Below, in pieces: positions 59,368 to 64,000 of a stretch of 64,000 nucleotides of DNA; the first letter of the stretch is position 1; each line of letters begins with the position of its first letter. The translations under genes were made by a program, and so were the position numbers. Origin of the DNA: Pararhodonellum marinum (GTDB lineage: Bacteria; Bacteroidota; Bacteroidia; Cytophagales; Cyclobacteriaceae); assembly GCF_015354735.1 (NCBI RefSeq), contig NZ_JACEFJ010000001.1:310001-374000 (forward strand). Direction: 5' to 3'. Under the pieces are notes generated by a model that made no database searches, was not told the DNA's origin, and saw only the letters and a program-made list of their open reading frames with translations.

Positions 59368-62300
59368 ATGTCAGATATCCAAACTATTTATAAACCCAAG
59401 CACCACATCAGGTTAGTTACCGCAGCCTCTTTGTTTGATGGACACGATGCTGCCATCAACATCATGCGAAGGATTATCCAAGCTACAGGCTGTGAGGTGA
59501 TTCATCTAGGACACAACCGAAACGTCCAGGAAATAGTGGATTGCGCCATTCAGGAAGATGTGCAGGCCATTGCCATCACCTCATACCAAGGGGGACACGT
59601 GGAATTTTTCAAATACATGTATGATCTACTCCAGGAAAAAGAGGCAGGACATATCAAGATTTTTGGAGGTGGAGGAGGAACAATACTTCCTGAAGAAATC
59701 AAAGAGCTGCATGAGTATGGTATTGCCCGCATATATTCTCCAGATGATGGTAGGTCCATGGGTTTACAGGGCATGATCAACGATTTGGTTCAGCAATCCG
59801 ATTTTCCTGTTGGACAAAATGTGAAGGCCAATGGGACCTTAAAAAAATCAGATAGGCAGGCTATCGCCAGGATGATTTCAGCAGCGGAGAATTACCCTGA
59901 GGAAAGCAAAAATTTCCTGGAAACCATGAAAATAAATGCTGCTGAACTTAAAATTCCAGTTCTCGGCATCACAGGTACTGGGGGAGCTGGTAAATCTTCT
60001 CTTGTGGATGAATTGGTCAGAAGGTTTTTGGCAGATTTTGGAGACAAATCCATCGCCATCATTTCGGTGGATCCATCCAAAAGAAAAACAGGAGGGGCAC
60101 TTCTAGGAGATAGGATAAGGATGAATGCCATCCATCATCCTCAAGTATATATGCGTTCTCTTGCTACTCGACAATCCAACCTGGCACTTTCCAAGTATGT
60201 ACAGGATGCGGTCGACATTGTGAAAGCTGCACAATTTGATCTAATTATCTTGGAAACTTCCGGAATCGGTCAATCCGACACCGAGATCGTGGAGCATTCT
60301 GACCTGTCTCTCTATGTGATGACACCGGAATACGGTGCGGCCACACAGCTGGAGAAAATTGACATGCTGGATTTTGCAGATATTATTGCGCTCAATAAAT
60401 TCGACAAAAGAGGCGCTCAGGATGCTTTGAGAGATGTCAAAAAGCAATACAAACGCAACCACAACCTTTGGGAAGTACAAGAAGAGGATCTTCCGGTTTT
60501 TGGTACCATTGCCTCACAATTCAATGATCCCGGGATGAACAGATTGTATTCGGCCATCATCAAGAAGCTTGTGGAAAAAACAGGGGTGGACCTTAAAACC
60601 AACCTTGATACAGGCAGTGAAATGTCTGAGAAAATATTCATCATTCCGCCGGCGAGAACCCGTTACCTCTCTGAAATAGCGGAAAACAACCGGGCATATG
60701 ATCAATGGGTGGAAGAACAAAAGGCAATTGCCCAAAAATTATATGGCATTGAACAGGCCATTCATACCTTAGAAGATTCTTCCCTAGAAAATAAGGAGTT
60801 CATCGCTGAAGGATTGACAGCACTAAGTGCCCAAGTAGCTTTGGATTTGGATCCCAAAAACAAAAAATGGTTGGAGGAATGGCCTCTAAAAGCGGAAAAA
60901 TACAAAGAGGAATTCTTTACTTTCAAAGTAAGAGAAAAGGAAATAAAGATCAAAAACCATTATACTTCTTTATCAAACTCCCAGATTCCAAAGGTAGCAT
61001 TACCCAAATATGAGGCCTGGGGCGACCTGCTCAAATGGGGGCTGAGGGAAAATGTGCCCGGAGAATTCCCTTACACCGCGGGAGTCTTCCCATTCAAGCG
61101 AGAGGGTGAAGATCCCACTCGGATGTTTGCGGGGGAAGGAGGACCAGAAAGGACCAACAAGCGATTTCATTATGTGTCAAAAGGGATGCCGGCCAAGCGG
61201 CTATCGACTGCTTTCGATTCAGTGACCTTGTATGGAGAGGATCCCGATTACCGACCGGATATCTTTGGTAAAATCGGGAATTCAGGGGTGAATATCTGTT
61301 GCCTCGATGATGCCAAAAAGCTGTATTCCGGCTTCAACCTTGCAGATCCTATGACCTCAGTCTCAATGACCATCAATGGACCGGCTGCCACCATGACAGC
61401 TTTTTTCATGAATGCGGCCATTGACCAGCAATGTGAATTGTACATCAGGAAAGAAGGATTGGTGGACACTGTCAAAGCCAAGATCCAAGAAATTTATCAA
61501 AACAACGGCTCCATCCAACCAGAGTACCAAGCCGATGTTCCCGAAGGCAATGATGGATTGGGATTGATGCTACTCGGAGTCACTGGAGATCAGGTTTTGC
61601 CTATAGAGATCTATGAAAGAATCAAAGAGGATACCCTTTCTAAAGTACGCGGTACTGTACAGGCTGACATTTTAAAAGAAGATCAGGCCCAAAATACCTG
61701 CATTTTCTCTACTGAATTTTCACTTCGGCTGATGGGAGATGTACAGCAATATTTTATCGATCATAAAGTCAGGAATTTTTATTCGGTGTCTATCTCAGGA
61801 TACCACATTGCCGAGGCCGGTGCCAATCCGATCACCCAGTTGGCCCTTACGCTTTCCAATGGATTCACCTATGTGGAATACTATGTTTCCAGAGGTATGA
61901 ATATCAACGAGTTTGCTCCCAATTTATCTTTCTTTTTTTCAAATGGCATCGATCCGGAATATGCTGTTATAGGAAGGGTGGCAAGAAGGATTTGGGCCAA
62001 GGCGATGAAACTGAAATACCAGGCCAATGAAAGGTCGCAGATGCTAAAATACCACATTCAGACATCAGGTAGGTCTCTACATGCACAGGAAATAGACTTC
62101 AATGATATCCGGACTACACTGCAGGCTTTGTATGCGATTTATGACAATTGCAATTCTCTCCACACCAATGCCTATGATGAGGCCATCACTACGCCCACTG
62201 AAGCTTCTGTGAGAAGGGCAATGGCCATTCAGCTGATCATCAACAAAGAACTGGGGCTGGCCAAAAACGAAAACCCCACCCAAGGGGCCTTTATCATAGA

Positions 62301-62748
62301 GGAACTGACAGATCTTGTGGAAGAGGCTGTTTACCTGGAATTTGATCGCATTACTGAGCGGGGTGGGGTCTTAGGTGCCATGGAGACCATGTATCAAAGA
62401 GGGAAAATCCAAGAAGAAAGCTTGCATTATGAAATGCTCAAGCACAGTGGAGAGTACCCTATTGTTGGCGTAAATACCTTTTTATCATCGGAAGGATCGC
62501 CTACGGTGACACCTGGAGAAGTAATTAGAGCAAGACCTGAAGAAAAAGAGGTGCAGATACAAACCCTAAATCAATTGCACAGGAGAAACGAAGAGAAAGC
62601 CAGGCTGTTGCTGAACGAACTTCAGGAAGCGGCTGTTCAAAACCAAAATATATTTGAGAAATTGATGGATGCTTCAAAAGCATGTTCGCTCGGGCAAATT
62701 ACCCATGCCTTGTATGAAGTAGGGGGTCAATACCGTAGAAATATGTAA
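59368..62748 (+). CDS. icmF: Fused isobutyryl-CoA mutase-type enzyme (IcmF)
   Basis: 1126-residue B12 enzyme with three parts. Residues ~10-140 form the cobalamin-binding domain: DGHDAA at 24-29 carries the cobalt-ligating His, with LGHNR and SSYQGG-like TSYQGG after it. Residues ~195-420 form a MeaI-type G-protein chaperone (P-loop [12 protein letters not shown] near 199-210, [35 protein letters not shown]). Residues ~555-1126 form the mutase TIM barrel. The barrel motif [12 protein letters not shown] (~566) has Phe where methylmalonyl-CoA mutase has a Tyr-containing loop. This fits IcmF, which interconverts isobutyryl-CoA with n-butyryl-CoA (some also isovaleryl/pivalyl-CoA), rather than methylmalonyl-CoA mutase. 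Monocistronic start, with OsmC 56 bp downstream. Confidence 0.92.
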   Translation: MSDIQTIYKPKHHIRLVTAASLFDGHDAAINIMRRIIQATGCEVIHLGHNRNVQEIVDCAIQEDVQAIAITSYQGGHVEFFKYMYDLLQEKEAGHIKIFGGGGGTILPEEIKELHEYGIARIYSPDDGRSMGLQGMINDLVQQSDFPVGQNVKANGTLKKSDRQAIARMISAAENYPEESKNFLETMKINAAELKIPVLGITGTGGAGKSSLVDELVRRFLADFGDKSIAIISVDPSKRKTGGALLGDRIRMNAIHHPQVYMRSLATRQSNLALSKYVQDAVDIVKAAQFDLIILETSGIGQSDTEIVEHSDLSLYVMTPEYGAATQLEKIDMLDFADIIALNKFDKRGAQDALRDVKKQYKRNHNLWEVQEEDLPVFGTIASQFNDPGMNRLYSAIIKKLVEKTGVDLKTNLDTGSEMSEKIFIIPPARTRYLSEIAENNRAYDQWVEEQKAIAQKLYGIEQAIHTLEDSSLENKEFIAEGLTALSAQVALDLDPKNKKWLEEWPLKAEKYKEEFFTFKVREKEIKIKNHYTSLSNSQIPKVALPKYEAWGDLLKWGLRENVPGEFPYTAGVFPFKREGEDPTRMFAGEGGPERTNKRFHYVSKGMPAKRLSTAFDSVTLYGEDPDYRPDIFGKIGNSGVNICCLDDAKKLYSGFNLADPMTSVSMTINGPAATMTAFFMNAAIDQQCELYIRKEGLVDTVKAKIQEIYQNNGSIQPEYQADVPEGNDGLGLMLLGVTGDQVLPIEIYERIKEDTLSKVRGTVQADILKEDQAQNTCIFSTEFSLRLMGDVQQYFIDHKVRNFYSVSISGYHIAEAGANPITQLALTLSNGFTYVEYYVSRGMNINEFAPNLSFFFSNGIDPEYAVIGRVARRIWAKAMKLKYQANERSQMLKYHIQTSGRSLHAQEIDFNDIRTTLQALYAIYDNCNSLHTNAYDEAITTPTEASVRRAMAIQLIINKELGLAKNENPTQGAFIIEELTDLVEEAVYLEFDRITERGGVLGAMETMYQRGKIQEESLHYEMLKHSGEYPIVGVNTFLSSEGSPTVTPGEVIRARPEEKEVQIQTLNQLHRRNEEKARLLLNELQEAAVQNQNIFEKLMDASKACSLGQITHALYEVGGQYRRNM

Positions 62749-62804
62749 GAAAGTGAAAATGAATTTATCAATAAAAATTTTCTTGAATCCAAAACCTTAA
62801 AATC

Positions 62805-63221
62805 ATGTCCAAAAGAAATGTAACCGTCCGCATGCAGGGAGATTACGAATACGAGGCAAAAAACCTTCAGGGAAATACTGTGGCGATTGATATGTATGAC
62901 GCCCCACAGAAGAGGGCTCAATCTCCCATGGATTTGCTTTTGTCCGCTTTGGGCGGATGCGCCTCTGTAGATGCAGTCTTGATGATGAGGAAAAAAAGGC
63001 GCCAGATCGATGACTTTTTTGTGGAGCTTGAGGGTACTCGAAACGATGGCATCCCCGCTTACTATGTTCACATTGACCTGAAATTCGTTTTGGTTTCACC
63101 TGATGCCAAAGAAGAGGAGTTTGCTAAAGTAGTCGCCCTTTCCGTAGAAAAGTATTGCTCTGTAGCCTCTTCCATCAAATCAACCATCACATTCAAATCG
63201 GAGGTGAGAAGACCGTCATGA
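62805..63221 (+). CDS. OsmC/Ohr-family peroxide-reducing protein
   Basis: 138 residues. The two redox Cys of the family are in LLSALGGCASVDAVLMMR (about residue 52) and VEKYCSVASSIKSTI (about 116), with the preceding SPMDLLLSALGGC block. OsmC proteins reduce organic hydroperoxides using dihydrolipoyl groups. This one belongs to the YhfA-like general OsmC group, whose substrate is less certain. It overlaps the next small gene by ATGA and follows icmF on the same strand. Confidence 0.9.
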   Translation: MSKRNVTVRMQGDYEYEAKNLQGNTVAIDMYDAPQKRAQSPMDLLLSALGGCASVDAVLMMRKKRRQIDDFFVELEGTRNDGIPAYYVHIDLKFVLVSPDAKEEEFAKVVALSVEKYCSVASSIKSTITFKSEVRRPS

Positions 63222-63457
63222 GAGTAGTCAAAGAAATTTTTGTGGAAGATATCCGGGTAAGCATTTTTGCCTGGAACAATAAGTATTTGATCAAATTTGA
63301 AACTGGTCCGTTGGAACAAACCTACAAGGTCTCAGAAATTGACATATTGGATGAAGTTGATCTCGAAACTTTTTTTTCCGGGGATTTTTTGAATAATGTA
63401 AAGAAAAGATTTAAAGAAATGGGGCAAAACCTTCAAAAACATCTGGAAAATCTTTAG
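63218..63457 (+). CDS. Small conserved-looking protein of unknown function
   Basis: 79 residues from the ATG at 63218, which overlaps the OsmC stop (ATGA); a longer in-frame start inside osmC is unlikely. Sequence: RVVKEIFVEDIRVSIFAWNN, KYLIKFETGPLEQTYKVSEID, then a charged helix ending GQNLQKHLENL. The pattern is a beta-rich N-terminal half and a helical tail. No family recognised. Coupling to osmC suggests a shared role, but that is inference. Confidence 0.65.
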   Translation: MRVVKEIFVEDIRVSIFAWNNKYLIKFETGPLEQTYKVSEIDILDEVDLETFFSGDFLNNVKKRFKEMGQNLQKHLENL

Positions 63458-63481
63458 CTTTAGAAAAATAGCTGATTGATT

Positions 63482-64000
63482 ATGAGCAGATATAGTTGGA
63501 CTTTGTGTTCATTCTGTTGTTTTTTATTTTGTTGTCAATCGCCCGGCAAAGAAAAGGCAATAACTGATCCCATACAGGTCAATGCCTTTGTTTCACTTCT
63601 GGAATATGATCTTGAATCTCTGGAAGAGGAGATTCAAGAACTTGCCGTCTTTACTGAATCATTATTCAAAGAGAAAGAGAAGTGGCTTGCCAAAGCCGAT
63701 CCTGATCGGTTTTTGATCGAGAACAACATGGCCAATACGGCACCTAATCAGGATCCGGAATTCAGTTCAATATACATCTCCACTTTAAGCACCAATCCTA
63801 AAGCGATCAGGGAACTGGTGAAATTCACCCATCCACTCGACGAAAAATTTAAAGCGATTGTAAATGACCATGACGTGGTCACCCAGGTGTATTACAACAG
63901 CGTATTGCAGGTCAATCGGCTCTATCCTCCGTATGATGTCGCTGCTATGCTTGAGCCTGACCTTGATTTGACCTCCTTCAATTTTTTTTATCAAGCTGAT
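63482..64000 (+). CDS. Lipoprotein with PDC/Cache-like sensor domain (5' part; runs off the window)
   Basis: 173 codons from the ATG at 63482 to the window end without a stop. The leader SRYSWTLCSFCCFLFCC has a lipobox-like LFCC before QSPGK. A helical segment (LLEYDLESLEEEIQELAVF, then KEKEKWLAKADPDRF) is followed by the start of a sensor-type domain: SSIYISTLSTNPKAIRELV, VVTQVYYNSVLQVNRLYPPYDV and DLDLTSFNFFYQAD. The order helix, then Q-x-Y-Y-N, Y-P-P-Y and F-N-F-F-Y-x-A-D fits extracellular PDC/Cache ligand-binding domains. What follows (kinase, cyclase or nothing) is outside the window. Confidence 0.65.
   Translation, partial: MSRYSWTLCSFCCFLFCCQSPGKEKAITDPIQVNAFVSLLEYDLESLEEEIQELAVFTESLFKEKEKWLAKADPDRFLIENNMANTAPNQDPEFSSIYISTLSTNPKAIRELVKFTHPLDEKFKAIVNDHDVVTQVYYNSVLQVNRLYPPYDVAAMLEPDLDLTSFNFFYQAD

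Overview
The window is 64 kb of a moderately AT-rich chromosome from the phylum Bacteroidota, most likely order Cytophagales and close to the Cyclobacteriaceae (Algoriphagus/Cecembia-like). The phylum call rests on a type IX secretion cargo protein with a gliding-motility-type C-terminal sorting domain, the SdhC b558/SdhA/SdhB layout, many small outer-membrane beta-barrel proteins, very few Shine-Dalgarno sequences, TAnnTTTG-type -7 promoter elements, and short AAACCT..AGGTTT palindromes between genes. The genus is a guess. No rRNA, tRNA, CRISPR array, prophage or intact insertion sequence was seen.

Layout. 0-2 kb: 5' part of typA and an OmpA-family gene. 2.3-5.8 kb: a leftward PadR regulon-like block with one PadR regulator, a DUF433/DUF5615 toxin-antitoxin-like pair, a decayed gene and three related membrane-protein genes, coupled by ATGA overlaps. 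6-9.5 kb: two related barrel proteins (one looks like a doubled version of the other) around an integral membrane protein. 9.6-18 kb: housekeeping genes (flavin reductase, sppA, folK, fabD, carbonic anhydrase, DCC protein) and a 926-residue T9SS cargo. 18.5-25.1 kb: sdhCAB, then a symporter/acetyltransferase/racemase cluster. 25.3-34.3 kb: secreted unknowns, two paralogous barrels flanking a Crp-type regulator plus a beta-helix/diheme-cytochrome lipoprotein pair, and an NtrB/NtrC-like two-component system. 34.5-43.9 kb: FKBP isomerase, lpxH-like hydrolase, ftsH, rsfS, birA, ahcY, an SDR reductase and small proteins.

44.0-45.3 kb: an AAA ATPase pseudogene (one frameshift, one nonsense codon) preceded by four 16-bp palindromes repeated every 32-33 bp. 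45.6-54.1 kb: a copper/heavy-metal efflux locus (HYC_CC_PP-type small protein, oversized CusA, TolC-type CusC, CusB with metal-binding and DUF3347 domains). It is interrupted by a four-helix-bundle (S23/IVP-type) gene that carries an unusual GAAATA-repeat leader. 54-59 kb: an ATPase-less PAS/DHp protein and an overlapping P-type ATPase/site-2-protease pair. 59.4-64 kb: the fused mutase IcmF, an OsmC protein, a 79-residue unknown, and the start of a sensor-like lipoprotein.

Most of the window is ordinary core genome. The places most likely to hold something undescribed are the four-helix-bundle gene with its repeat leader (50.15-50.68 kb), the palindrome array next to the broken ATPase (45.2 kb), the beta-helix/diheme pair with its Crp regulator (27.2-30.9 kb), and the PadR/membrane-protein array with an inserted TA-like pair (2.3-5.9 kb). 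All functional calls come from reading motifs by eye; no database search was run.
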